Assembly: GCF_001940245.1 (NCBI RefSeq)
Contig: NZ_MJIG01000004.1
Span: forward strand, 1,364,001-1,428,000
DNA: 64,000 nucleotides
Direction of reading: 5' to 3'
Source: Anaerostipes sp. 992a
GTDB lineage: Bacteria > Bacillota > Clostridia > Lachnospirales > Lachnospiraceae
Below are positions 16,438-24,713 of the stretch, one piece after another (the stretch's first letter is position 1; each line of letters opens with the position of its first letter). Under the pieces are notes generated by a model that saw only the letters and a list, made by a program, of their open reading frames with translations, made no database searches and was not told the DNA's origin. The translations under genes and the position numbers were made by a program.

Positions 16438-18566
16438 TGTTCTGTTCCTTTCTTTTCTAATACTATGACAGATTGTTTCGGAATCTGCAAGGTCAAAGAA
16501 TATGGAAATCCATTCCACCCTTCTTCACCAGTGAGAATCTGTCGATTCTCATAAGAACCTAATCCACCATATTCCTGTTCATCACTAGAAAATACCTGTT
16601 GATATTCTGCCTTCTTTGGAATTCCCAGCTTAAATGACTGATAATCCATCGGTGTAAAATTGCAGATAAAGATCAATTCTTCTCCTGTCTCCGTCTTTCT
16701 TCTAAGGAAGGATACAATCTCACTTTCTCCTACCTGTGTCAACCATTCCATAGAATCTGCATCATAATCTGTCTCATATAACACTTTATGTCCCCGATAA
16801 AAATACATCAGGTCTCTGATATAATTCTGAATCTTTTCATTGGAAGCTTCTCCCAAAAGATGCCAGTCTAAGCTCTTATGGATATCCCAGTTATTCCACT
16901 GTGCAAAATCCTGTCCCATAAAAAAATGCTTTTTCCCCTGCATTCCGATAATAAAAGCATAAAAGACACGCAGATTGGCAAATTTGGCAAAATAATCTCC
17001 CGGCATTTGTGAAATCATGGATCCAATTCTTTCGTTAAATCGATGAGAGATTTTGATGATCTGCTGTCCGGTACTGTTAAGCTTCTCAAAACGATTGACC
17101 AGCTGATTCTCCAGCTCCCGCTGTGCATATTCTTTTTTCTGTACGTGATGAATCAATGGATCAATATGATCTCCTGCCCATTGAAATGTAGACTTAATTG
17201 ATTTTGGGAGCTTTTCTGTGATTACGATACATCCGCTTTCCTCTCCCTCGATCATCTCCGTAATTTCTCTTAAGAAGGCTCTTCCTATCTCATTTTCCTG
17301 GTAAGCATCCTCATATAACAGGCTATCCAAAGCTGCAATGCGAAAACCATCTATATGGAATTCATCCATCCAGAACCTGGCATTGGCGAACATATAATTT
17401 TTCACCTGATTTTTGGAATAATCAAATGGAACTGTATCCCATTTAAGCAACGACGTCTTCTTCTGATCTGTTGTCTCGAACAGGGCTGTTCCATCAAATT
17501 CACTAATTCCTGCTCCATCCTTTGTCATAGCAACTGGCGTCCAGTCCAAAATTACTCCAATGCCATTCTGATGAAGATAATTGATCAGAAACTTCAGACT
17601 ATTGGCCGTTCCGAATCGTGAGGTCGGTGCATAAAAGCCAAAGATCTCATGTCCCATGCTTTCTTCCTTCAGATGCTCTATGATTCCGAGCAGTTCTACA
17701 TGGGTATATCCCATGCGTAGTACATAATCCGTCAGCTGATATGCCAATTCTTTGTAAGATAAATATTCTTCTCCGTGGCTTCCCTTTCTTCTCCAGGAAC
17801 CCAAATGTACTTCATAAATAGCTACCGGACTTTGCTGAATATCTTTTTCCTTTCGTTCCTCCATCCACGGCTTATCACTCCACTGAAAGCCGCTCAACTC
17901 CGTAATAACCGAAGCATTCTTTGGTGCAACCTCGAATGCATTGGCAAATGGATCTGATTTTAAGAATACCTCTCCATGAGGCGTCTTAATCTCATATTTG
18001 TAAAGCATTCCTTCCTGCACGTCTGGGAGAAATAATTCGAATATCCCTCCTTTGTCCCTTCGGATCATGGGATTCATTCGTCCATCCCAGTGATTAAAAT
18101 CTCCAACCACACTGACTCTCTTAGCATTCGGTGCCCATACTGCAAAATGGACACCGGAAATTCCGTTGAGTACCATTGGATGGGCTCCTAAATAACGATA
18201 AACATCCATCCATTCTCCAGCTTCCCAAAGTTCCAACTGTTCCTCCTTCAGCTGAAGCTGAAAGGTATATGGATCCTTTTGCTTTACTGTACGGTCATCC
18301 TCTAAAAGTATGCGTATATTATATGGCTTATCTTTTTGATGTGGTACAAATGCAGAAAATATATTGGTCTTTTCTACATTTTCCATAGAGTATACCTCAT
18401 CCATGAATTCAAGCTCTGCCTGCTTCCCATATGGATGATAAAAACTAATTACCTGACCGCCTTCAATAAAATGTCTCCCTAAGATTTCCTGTGGGTGATC
18501 ACTATCTCCAAAGCGTAGATAATTCACCTGATCTCTTGTCAATACTTTACCAACTTCTGGTCTCAT
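16434..18566 (-). CDS. glgB: GlgB-like branching-enzyme homologue, predicted catalytically inactive
   Basis: A 710-residue protein with the full glycogen branching enzyme plan: N-terminal domain (1-125), CBM48 (about 130-225), GH13 TIM barrel (about 245-590) and a C-terminal beta domain. However, the GH13 signatures are broken. The nucleophile Asp of region II (GFRVDAV) is Ala411 in GFRIAALDS, the region IV SHDE is SHRF with Arg509 replacing the transition-state Asp, and the region I His is Ala346 in DWTPVAMT. The region III Glu (ITEK, Glu451) remains. The frame is intact, so this looks like a retained pseudoenzyme, perhaps glucan-binding or regulatory. It is coupled by ATGA overlap to a HIT protein. 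Confidence 0.85.
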   Translation of the reverse strand: MRPEVGKVLTRDQVNYLRFGDSDHPQEILGRHFIEGGQVISFYHPYGKQAELEFMDEVYSMENVEKTNIFSAFVPHQKDKPYNIRILLEDDRTVKQKDPYTFQLQLKEEQLELWEAGEWMDVYRYLGAHPMVLNGISGVHFAVWAPNAKRVSVVGDFNHWDGRMNPMIRRDKGGIFELFLPDVQEGMLYKYEIKTPHGEVFLKSDPFANAFEVAPKNASVITELSGFQWSDKPWMEERKEKDIQQSPVAIYEVHLGSWRRKGSHGEEYLSYKELAYQLTDYVLRMGYTHVELLGIIEHLKEESMGHEIFGFYAPTSRFGTANSLKFLINYLHQNGIGVILDWTPVAMTKDGAGISEFDGTALFETTDQKKTSLLKWDTVPFDYSKNQVKNYMFANARFWMDEFHIDGFRIAALDSLLYEDAYQENEIGRAFLREITEMIEGEESGCIVITEKLPKSIKSTFQWAGDHIDPLIHHVQKKEYAQRELENQLVNRFEKLNSTGQQIIKISHRFNERIGSMISQMPGDYFAKFANLRVFYAFIIGMQGKKHFFMGQDFAQWNNWDIHKSLDWHLLGEASNEKIQNYIRDLMYFYRGHKVLYETDYDADSMEWLTQVGESEIVSFLRRKTETGEELIFICNFTPMDYQSFKLGIPKKAEYQQVFSSDEQEYGGLGSYENRQILTGEEGWNGFPYSLTLQIPKQSVIVLEKKGTEQ

Positions 18567-18681
18567 AATACCACCACCTTATTACTCATTCTACCACCTT
18601 ATAAATCATGGTGCAAACTATGAATGTGTAAATTAAAATATCCCTTTGTCATGATCTATGAAAAAAGCCACTTTTTACACA

Positions 18682-18728
18682 TAAAAAGCCACCCTTTGAA
18701 ATATATGGATTCGTTCAAAAGGGTGGCT
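18682..18728 (-). terminator. Terminator of the orphan small transcription unit
   Basis: A 14-15 bp stem (18687-18700 with 18714-18728, one bulge) is followed on the minus strand by TTTTTA. No annotated long gene lies upstream of it on that strand until recR, which has its own terminator, so it marks the end of the short transcript starting near 19067. Confidence 0.7.
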
Positions 18729-18950
18729 CTTATTCTTCTTTATTCAATTCTTTTTTCCTTTCGTAAATATCTATTCTCGAAGGCTTTTCTTTCAATAATC
18801 TTTTCCATACAACCTGTTTTTGCTTAATGTTTAAATAAAATACTACGTATTACTCTAAACTTTTCATATTTTAATATGAATGAATTTTAATTATTTACCT
18901 TGCCCTATGCACTTCGATCTGTATTAATGAATACTGGACGATTCTATATC

Positions 18951-19022
18951 TTAAAGGTGTACCGTATGGAATATACAATTCTGATTCATATTAAATTTAA
19001 ACTGTGATTCGACTGTTCCCAC
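18951..19022 (-). CDS. Candidate 23-residue peptide, GTG start
   Basis: A 23-codon ORF begins with GTG 8 bases after a strong AAAGGAGG ribosome site and ends in TAA. It is downstream of a near-consensus promoter (19074-19102) and upstream of a hairpin terminator (18682-18728), so the transcript is about 380 bases. The peptide is unlike anything I recognise: one Cys, no signal peptide or membrane segment. Further open stretches follow in other frames, including one ending in KKELNKEE, so this may be a leader peptide, a decayed larger gene, or a regulatory RNA with a translated 5' end. Nothing else coding was seen in 18567-19434. Confidence 0.4.
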   Translation of the reverse strand: MGTVESQFKFNMNQNCIFHTVHL

Positions 19023-19073
19023 CGGTATCTCCTCCTTTCCTTTCTTCTGGTTCTTTTCTTCTTTTATGTATAA

Positions 19074-19102
19074 ATCATAGCAAAATCTTCCCAAATTGTC
19101 AA
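19074..19102 (-). promoter_or_regulatory. Near-consensus sigma-A promoter of the orphan unit
   Basis: On the minus strand TTGACA (19097-19102) and TATGAT (19074-19079) are separated by exactly 17 bp. Predicted transcription start is near 19067. Confidence 0.75.
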
Positions 19103-19402
19103 GTATATTTTTATATTCACGCCATTTATTTTTTCTTTTTTTCTTATTTTTTATAATTTTCTGAATATTCAGCAATCTTATTGTAAAGAATATGGAGGAA
19201 TCTGTTTTCAAGGATTTTATAAATCCTACACACTTTCGTCACATTTCCTACTTATAATAATACTTGTTAGAGCTTTTCATATAATAACTTTTTAATCATT
19301 TTTCATTAAGGTTATATGAATCCTCTCCCCCCTCAATAGGCAGCTCAGAAGGGCTGCCTTCCTTTTACACAATCCAAAAAAAAATTACACAATCTAAAAA
19401 GT
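19103..19402. other. AT-rich intergenic stretch without a recognisable gene
   Basis: No ORF with a ribosome site was found on either strand. The only structure is a GC-rich hairpin GGCAGCTC / GGGCTGCC (19339-19346 with 19351-19358) followed on the plus strand by TTCCTTTT, which looks like a plus-strand terminator with no evident gene. Confidence 0.5.
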
Positions 19403-19436
19403 AAAAAGCTGACCGCACGATTGCAGTCAGCTTTTT
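19403..19436 (-). terminator. Terminator of the dnaX-ybaB-recR operon
   Basis: A perfect 11-bp stem (19403-19413 with 19426-19436) overlaps the recR stop codon. The A run at its left end provides the U tract for minus-strand transcripts. Confidence 0.85.
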
Positions 19437-20031
19437 ATATTTCTACTCTTCCTTCCAATGCTCTTAAAAGAGTCACCTCATCAATATATTCAAGATCGCC
19501 TCCTACAGGTACTCCACTGGCTATCTTGCTAATCTTGATTCCAGTAGGCTTTACAAGCTTGCTGATGTACATCGCAGTTGTCTCACCCTCTAAGCTGGAA
19601 TTAGTCGCAAGAATCAGTTCCTTTACGTCTCCCTGAAGACGAGCCATCAATTCCTTCAATCGGATATCATTTGGTCCAATCCCCAGCATAGGAGAAATCG
19701 CTCCATGCAGCACATGATACACCCCATTGTACTTTCCTGTTTTTTCATAAGCAGCCAGATCTCTCGTATTCTCCACTACCATGATCGTACTGTGATCCCG
19801 CTTCTTGCTGGAACAGATCGGACAGATTTCCTGGTCTGTCAGCGTACAACATTCTTTACAATAACGAATGTTCTTCTTCGCAGATACGATCGTCTGAGCT
19901 AATCGGGTCACCTGTTCTTCTGGCATATTCACAATATGAAATGCCAGCCTCTGGGCTGATTTTGCTCCAATTCCGGGAAGCCTGCTAAACTCCTCTATCA
20001 GATTGGTAATTGCCTCACTATAATAATCCAT
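19435..20031 (-). CDS. recR: Recombination mediator protein RecR
   Basis: Recombinational repair protein that works with RecO and RecF in loading RecA at gaps. The 198-residue protein has the helix-hairpin-helix [19 protein letters not shown], the four-Cys zinc motif ([16 protein letters not shown]) and a Toprim domain ([16 protein letters not shown]). Its ATG overlaps the ybaB TAA by one base. Gene order dnaX-ybaB-recR is conserved in bacteria. Confidence 0.97.
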   Translation of the reverse strand: MDYYSEAITNLIEEFSRLPGIGAKSAQRLAFHIVNMPEEQVTRLAQTIVSAKKNIRYCKECCTLTDQEICPICSSKKRDHSTIMVVENTRDLAAYEKTGKYNGVYHVLHGAISPMLGIGPNDIRLKELMARLQGDVKELILATNSSLEGETTAMYISKLVKPTGIKISKIASGVPVGGDLEYIDEVTLLRALEGRVEI

Positions 20032-20378
20032 TAGAACGGAAAGCCTCCGCCCATACCAGCTGTGAAACGACCCATCTTAGCATTGCTGTCTTCTTCCATT
20101 TTCTTTAATGCATCATTAACCGCAACAATGATCAAATCCTCTAACATTTCCACATCATCCGGATCCACAACCTCTTCCGCAAGAGAAATAGATAATAATT
20201 CTTTCTTTCCTGACATCTCTACTTTTACAACTCCGCCTCCAGCTGTTGCTTCATATACAGATTCCTCCAGCTCTTTCTGTGTCTGTTCCATCTGTTTCTG
20301 CATCTTCTGTGCCTGTTTCATTAACTGATTCATATTTCCCATGTTCATTCCACCTGGGAATCCACCTCTTTTTGCCAT
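20031..20378 (-). CDS. YbaB/EbfC nucleoid-associated protein
   Basis: A 115-residue DNA-binding protein of the YbaB/EbfC family, a tweezer-like dimer. It has the coiled helix [56 protein letters not shown] and Gly/Phe/Pro-rich tails. Located between dnaX and recR, the standard context; coupled to recR by TAATG. Confidence 0.96.
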   Translation of the reverse strand: MAKRGGFPGGMNMGNMNQLMKQAQKMQKQMEQTQKELEESVYEATAGGGVVKVEMSGKKELLSISLAEEVVDPDDVEMLEDLIIVAVNDALKKMEEDSNAKMGRFTAGMGGGFPF

Positions 20379-20390
20379 GTTCCTTCCTCC

Positions 20391-22001
20391 TTAATCGTCT
20401 TGAAATTCAATTGACATATTAATTTTACTTAAATCAAAATAATCCCGGTTCTCTACCTGTGTCTTCGCCATCAGCTGACAATCTATCTTTACTTCTCTAT
20501 GAACCAGATTACTAATTTCTTCTTCTAATTGCTGTAAGCGTTCTGCCCGTTGAAATGTCGCCTTTCCATCTTCTCCATCTGGGTTGTTTGGAAATAAGAG
20601 ACAGAGCTGTCCGGTCTCTTCTTTTACCACCATCTTGGCGAAATTCACCAGATACTTCATTCTTGGTGGTAACTTCCTTTTAATCTTATCCCATCCGGCT
20701 GCAATTTGCTGCAATTCCTTCACCGTTGCTAGCGAAAAACGCTTATCTAATTCTTTGGCCACATCCACCTGTATCATTTCCTCTTCCAATTCAATGACCG
20801 GTGCTTTGCTTACTTCCTTTTCCACTACCGCAACTGGTCGCTCTTCCAATTCCTGAATCTTTTTTTCCATCTGACGGATACGATCCAGAATGCTATCATA
20901 GTTTTGTTCCATCTGAGGTCTGCAAAGCTTGATAAAAGCAACCTCGGTCAAAACCCTTTTGGACGTGGAATATCGGATCTGATTTAAAAGCTCTGATAGA
21001 ACACGAATGTATCTCATAAGAAGCTGATCATCTACCTGATCTGCTTCCTGCTTCATGAACAGCAGATGATCGCTGGAGATATCCAGTGTATCCTCCTTCA
21101 CTTCTCCGCTTTTCATCAGCAGCAGGTTTCTCAAATACCACATAAAGTCAGTAACAAACTGGGCCAGATCCTTTCCCTGCCAGATAATCTCTTCTATAAA
21201 ATTCATGACGCCTGCTGCATCCTGTGCCAAAATGCACTGTAAAAGTCTTTGATAGATTTCAATATCTACTGCCCCGAGTACATCCAGCACTTTATCATAA
21301 GTAAGCTCCTGTCCCAGGTAAAATGCAATGCATTGGTCTAAAAGGCTCAGTGCATCTCGCATAGAACCATCTGCTGCCTTTGCAATATAGCGAATGGCCT
21401 TTTCTTCTACCTTTACCTGTTCCTTTTCCATCAGATCCATCAGTCTGGCTGATATGGTATCAATGGAAATCCTGCGAAAATCATATCTCTGACATCTGGA
21501 TAAGATCGTAATCGGTATCTTATGGGCTTCCGTCGTTGCCAAAATAAAAATTACATAAGAAGGAGGCTCTTCCAGTGTCTTTAATAATGCATTAAAGGCC
21601 CCAATAGAAAGCATATGAACCTCGTCAATGATATAGACTTTATACTTTCCTTCCGTTGGAGAATAACGCACCTGCTCCTTAATATCCCGGATATTATCCA
21701 CTCCATTGTTGGAAGCGGCATCGATTTCAATGACATTCATGGAACTTCCTTCTGCAATCGCCTGACAGCTTTTGCACATCCCACATGGACTTCCATCCAC
21801 TGGATGCTCACAGTTTACTGCCTTTGCAAAAAGCTTTGCCACTGTTGTTTTTCCAGTTCCACGGGTTCCACAAAATAGATATGCATGACCAATCCGATCT
21901 GCTATCAGCTGATTTTTCAAGGTTGTCACAATGTGTTCCTGTCCTTTGACATCTTCAAATTGATCAGGTCTGAATTTTCGATAAAGAGCCATGTAAGACA
22001 T
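20391..22001 (-). CDS. dnaX: DNA polymerase III subunit gamma/tau
   Basis: Clamp-loader ATPase and organiser of the replicase. From the start at 22001 (MSYMALYRKFRP) it is 536 residues with Walker A GTRGTGKTT, the four-Cys zinc module (CEHPVDGSPCGMC...C), DEVHMLS, the sensor LATTEAHKIPITILSRCQ and a C-terminal tau-like region. AAAGGAGG precedes that ATG by 8 bases, while the ATG at 22022 has no such spacing. First gene of the operon with ybaB and recR. Confidence 0.96.
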   Translation of the reverse strand: MSYMALYRKFRPDQFEDVKGQEHIVTTLKNQLIADRIGHAYLFCGTRGTGKTTVAKLFAKAVNCEHPVDGSPCGMCKSCQAIAEGSSMNVIEIDAASNNGVDNIRDIKEQVRYSPTEGKYKVYIIDEVHMLSIGAFNALLKTLEEPPSYVIFILATTEAHKIPITILSRCQRYDFRRISIDTISARLMDLMEKEQVKVEEKAIRYIAKAADGSMRDALSLLDQCIAFYLGQELTYDKVLDVLGAVDIEIYQRLLQCILAQDAAGVMNFIEEIIWQGKDLAQFVTDFMWYLRNLLLMKSGEVKEDTLDISSDHLLFMKQEADQVDDQLLMRYIRVLSELLNQIRYSTSKRVLTEVAFIKLCRPQMEQNYDSILDRIRQMEKKIQELEERPVAVVEKEVSKAPVIELEEEMIQVDVAKELDKRFSLATVKELQQIAAGWDKIKRKLPPRMKYLVNFAKMVVKEETGQLCLLFPNNPDGEDGKATFQRAERLQQLEEEISNLVHREVKIDCQLMAKTQVENRDYFDLSKINMSIEFQDD

Positions 22002-22091
22002 CCTTTTTTCCTCCTTTACCATAGGTATTTTACCATAAGTGTATGGATTGGAAAAGGAAAAAAATCATCGAACTTTTGTCCATGATATTCG

Positions 22092-22120
22092 TTGAATGGG
22101 AATTTTTTCTCTGATAAACT
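22092..22120 (+). promoter_or_regulatory. Promoter of the soluble histidine kinase
   Basis: TTGAAT (22092-22097) and TAAACT (22115-22120) are 17 bp apart, with TG one base upstream of the -10. Predicted start near 22127 fixes translation initiation at 22152. Confidence 0.6.
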
Positions 22121-22151
22121 AAATCTATCAACAATAAAGGAGTCATTACAT

Positions 22152-22823
22152 ATGAAACATACATCCCAGTCACTTCCAACCCTGTCCCATGAAATCAATA
22201 ACTATCTTACCATTATCTATAGTCAGCTGCAACACATCGAACATTTATATAAGTATCTTTCCAAAGATGAACATTGGCTACAGATGAAGGAAGACTTTTC
22301 TTCTATCTTTCATCTGCTGGATCAGGCATTGGAGGAAGAGAGTCTGGCCTGTACTACCGCAGAATCTACCCTTTTATCTGATTTTCTTTTACGTCTTTAC
22401 CATTCCTGGCTTCCTCGCTTATCCGAACGGCAAATACGTTTCTCCATACCATCCGAAATTGAACAGGTCAGCCTTCCTGTCAGCGAATATCAACTGGAAC
22501 ATATTTTTCACAACATTTTAAATAACAGTTATGATGCCATCTGTCAAAAAGAGTCTTCTGGAACTTATACGGATTTTATTTCCATCGAAACAGAGCTTCA
22601 TTCCAAGAGTCTCCAGATACAAATTCGTGATTCTGGATGCGGCATGAACCAATCCCAGCTTGCCAAAGTGTTAAATCCTGGCGTTACTTATAAAAAAAAT
22701 GGTCATGGAATTGGTCTTCCCTTCGTTCTGGAAATCATGGATTCTATCGGTGGTCAGTTAAAGATACTATCATCACCTGGACGCGGAACCATTGTCATTC
22801 TGAACTTTCCTCTAGATCATTAA
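22152..22823 (+). CDS. Soluble histidine kinase
   Basis: A 223-residue cytoplasmic kinase without membrane segments or input domain. It has an H-box-like SHEINNYLTIIYSQLQH at residues 12-28 followed by a helical stretch, then an HATPase_c domain with N box HNILNNSYDAI, DSGCGM and GHGIGLPFVLEI. Start chosen at 22152 because AAAGGAG lies just upstream and the promoter overlaps the earlier in-frame ATG at 22092. No response regulator is adjacent, so it is an orphan. The short form recalls sporulation- or NtrB-like kinases; the partner is unknown. Confidence 0.85.
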   Translation: MKHTSQSLPTLSHEINNYLTIIYSQLQHIEHLYKYLSKDEHWLQMKEDFSSIFHLLDQALEEESLACTTAESTLLSDFLLRLYHSWLPRLSERQIRFSIPSEIEQVSLPVSEYQLEHIFHNILNNSYDAICQKESSGTYTDFISIETELHSKSLQIQIRDSGCGMNQSQLAKVLNPGVTYKKNGHGIGLPFVLEIMDSIGGQLKILSSPGRGTIVILNFPLDH

Positions 22824-22838
22824 TTTTATGGAAAAATG

Positions 22839-22881
22839 GAGCGCTGCTCCATAGACAATCAATCTATTTTGCAACGCTCCT
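22839..22881 (-). terminator. Terminator after the FnIII-like gene
   Basis: A 10-bp stem with one G-U pair (22839-22848 with 22872-22881) is followed on the minus strand by ATTTTT. Its right arm lies 5 bases past the stop of the 22886-23254 gene. Confidence 0.7.
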
Positions 22882-22885
22882 ACGT

Positions 22886-23254
22886 TTACTTAATTTTACA
22901 TTTTTTCACATTAGAATATTTTCCATATATTTTCTTTCCATTTGAGGATTTTTTAATGCCTCGGACCTTTGCATAATAGGTCTTTTGACTTTGCAAATCA
23001 GTCACCGTGACCTTATTAATTTTTCCATATGTTCTACTGCGCGTATTCTTAGCAAAGCTCTTATCCGTACTCATGACTACCTGGTATCCAGAGCAATGGC
23101 TATCTTTCTTCCAGACTAATGACACCTGCCCTTTTTTGCTACTACTCATTGTAAGCGATTGCTTGATTAGTACTGTAGCTGCTTCTGTCTGATAGGAAAC
23201 ACTCATGACCAATAATACATATAATAAAACCACATAATAACTCTTTTTAGACAT
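22886..23254 (-). CDS. Small secreted fibronectin type III-like protein
   Basis: A 122-residue protein with a signal peptide (residues 1-25, cleavage near TEAA) and one FnIII-like beta domain: VSLVWKKDSHCSGYQVVMSTDKSF, VTVTDLQSQKTYYAKVRGIKK and a closing YGKYSNVKKCKIK. Such single modules are usually the C-terminal repeats of larger Clostridial surface proteins; here the module stands alone with its own AGGAGGG ribosome site and terminator. The mature protein is strongly basic with two Cys. Function unknown. Confidence 0.75.
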   Translation of the reverse strand: MSKKSYYVVLLYVLLVMSVSYQTEAATVLIKQSLTMSSSKKGQVSLVWKKDSHCSGYQVVMSTDKSFAKNTRSRTYGKINKVTVTDLQSQKTYYAKVRGIKKSSNGKKIYGKYSNVKKCKIK

Positions 23255-23423
23255 AAATAAGCCCTCCTGTTATCACAAACTCTTTGCGATGCATATGACT
23301 GCTCATCAACAGTGTTTTGTTCTTACTTACGTCCGGACGTATATACACAAATGATGTCTCATTTGCTTTATCTATGATCAAGGAACGTCTTCCTTTATTT
23401 TCATGAATATTGTTTTCAGAACA

Positions 23424-23459
23424 GAAAAGGAGCCAGGAAAATATCTTTTTCCTGACTCC
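23424..23459 (-). terminator. Terminator after the XRE regulator and small protein
   Basis: The 13-bp stem GGAGCCAGGAAAA / TTTTCCTGACTCC (23429-23441 with 23447-23459, one mismatch) is followed on the minus strand by TTTTCT. It follows the 43-residue ORF at 23487-23618. Confidence 0.7.
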
Positions 23460-23486
23460 CATTCGTCCTTCGCTAAACCCTTTTAT

Positions 23487-23618
23487 TTAGCGGCAAATAT
23501 GTCGTTTTAATTCAAATACCTTTAAAGACCCATCTCGATTCTTTCTTATCTCGACATCATTGCCTTTATTCAGTATCCCTCGTATCAATTCTAAAATTTT
23601 TTTATCTTCTATCGTCAT
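23487..23618 (-). CDS. Small 43-residue protein downstream of XRE regulator
   Basis: A complete small gene with ribosome site AGGAGG 7 bases before ATG. It lies 10 bases after the XRE-type gene stop and 28 before a terminator. The product starts MTIEDKKILELIRGILN and continues with an alternating stretch NDVEIRKNRDGSLKVFEL, suggesting a helix then a beta hairpin. It has charged, soluble composition and no signal peptide. I do not recognise the family. Co-transcription with the regulator suggests a two-gene module. Confidence 0.7.
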   Translation of the reverse strand: MTIEDKKILELIRGILNKGNDVEIRKNRDGSLKVFELKRHICR

Positions 23619-23628
23619 ACCATCCCTC

Positions 23629-24486
23629 CTATGTAATAATTCCCCTTTCAATAATGCCCTTTTTAGAAAATATAGATTCCGTCACATCTTTGTTGATTCT
23701 CGGAATCTCATATTCAGAAATTACATATTTCTCAAAGGTATTAACCAATATTATTGAGAAAGCATCTTTCACAGCTACATTCTGAAATCTTTTTATCACC
23801 TCTTCAAACTCTCCTGCTTGATCGGTAATTAATGAGAATTTTATTCCGTGTTCAGCTGGACTATCCAGATAAGCTGCTCCAAACATACGGGATAACTTGT
23901 GCAAAATCGGTCGATGTTTTCCCGAATGTATATCGAATGCCCATAAGCTCAATCCTTCTCGTTTCACCGCATTGGTCTGAAGAACAAAATCGGCTTTATA
24001 TGGCAGCTCTGGAATTTTAATCACATCTCTTTCTTCTGAAATGGCAATCGTATATCCACGAATCAAAAGTTCATTTTGAATGATCTGGCGTGCCGTCTTT
24101 TCCAATTCTGACATATTTTCTGCCCATTCCTGTTCAAATGAAGGCACAGATGAATCCAGATATATACCTCTTGCTGCTTCTTCCGCAGCTCCAAAAAATG
24201 TAACCATTGCCAATCCATACGCTTCTAATAGTTCTTCTAATGTCACTCCACTACCAGGAGCAACATTTTTTGCAATTGCATCTATCAAATCATCTGAGCA
24301 TGGCTGATTATTTTTTTTATTCACCAATCGTGAAAGTGTTGATGGACTAACTCCGCATTCTCTGGCAAAAGCACTTAAAGAACGATCTCCTTTCGCTTTT
24401 ATGATCAATTCAGACAACATATTTTTATCTGGTTCCCTAACCCGTACATAATTAGGAAAAGGATTCGTTGATTTCCTCCTCGCCAT
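23629..24486 (-). CDS. XRE-type HTH protein with large C-terminal domain
   Basis: A 285-residue protein. Residues 20-75 are a Cro/C1-type helix-turn-helix (SLSAFARECGVSPSTLSRLVNKK), then a helical segment and a C-terminal alpha/beta domain of about 150 residues containing YKADFVLQTN and SLWAFDIHSGKH. The spacing of ADFVL and WAFDI recalls the core of restriction-endonuclease-fold domains, but the usual (D/E)xK triad is not intact, so nuclease activity is doubtful. Inverted GTTGC repeats around its promoter suggest autoregulation. It is followed by a 43-residue protein. Similar proteins occur in Clostridia, with role unknown to me. Confidence 0.7.
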   Translation of the reverse strand: MARRKSTNPFPNYVRVREPDKNMLSELIIKAKGDRSLSAFARECGVSPSTLSRLVNKKNNQPCSDDLIDAIAKNVAPGSGVTLEELLEAYGLAMVTFFGAAEEAARGIYLDSSVPSFEQEWAENMSELEKTARQIIQNELLIRGYTIAISEERDVIKIPELPYKADFVLQTNAVKREGLSLWAFDIHSGKHRPILHKLSRMFGAAYLDSPAEHGIKFSLITDQAGEFEEVIKRFQNVAVKDAFSIILVNTFEKYVISEYEIPRINKDVTESIFSKKGIIERGIIT

Positions 24487-24514
24487 CTTTGTTACACCTT
24501 CCTTTCATGATTTT

Positions 24515-24581
24515 ATTTTATCATATCGTTGCATATAAGCCAATATTAAGCAACGTTTTATATTATATTTTTTATGCAACA
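24515..24581 (-). promoter_or_regulatory. Promoter and GTTGC-repeat operator of the XRE gene
   Basis: On the minus strand TTGGCT (24538-24543) and TAAAAT (24515-24520) are 17 bp apart with an extended TG. Three GTTGC half-sites surround the -35: CGTTGCATA on the plus strand at 24527-24535, its inverse TAAGCAACG at 24547-24555, and TATGCAAC at 24573-24580. The dyad fits an autoregulatory XRE operator. Confidence 0.6.
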
Positions 24582-24664
24582 TTATATGTGCTATGAATTA
24601 CTTATGCTATAAAAAAACAACCATTATCGGTTAATATGAAATTTGATCCTTTTATAAAATATAA

Positions 24665-24701
24665 GGGCGGGGCATAGCTCATATGAGCCATGCCCTGCCC
24701 C
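24665..24701 (-). terminator. Terminator of the Tad/rhomboid operon
   Basis: A long GC-rich hairpin (24665-24701, centred on CATATG) lies 12 bases after the rhomboid stop and is followed on the minus strand by CTTATATTTT. Confidence 0.75.
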
Positions 24702-24713
24702 AATTATGGCTGT

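Noticed and set aside
18951-19211. Longer 86-codon reading of the orphan small ORF
   Set aside because: Its ATG lies upstream of the predicted promoter, so only the GTG-started 23-codon version fits the transcript.
23247-23462. Minus-strand 71-codon frame upstream of the FnIII-like gene
   Set aside because: It starts inside the terminator hairpin at 23429-23459, has no good ribosome site, and the sequence is not protein-like.
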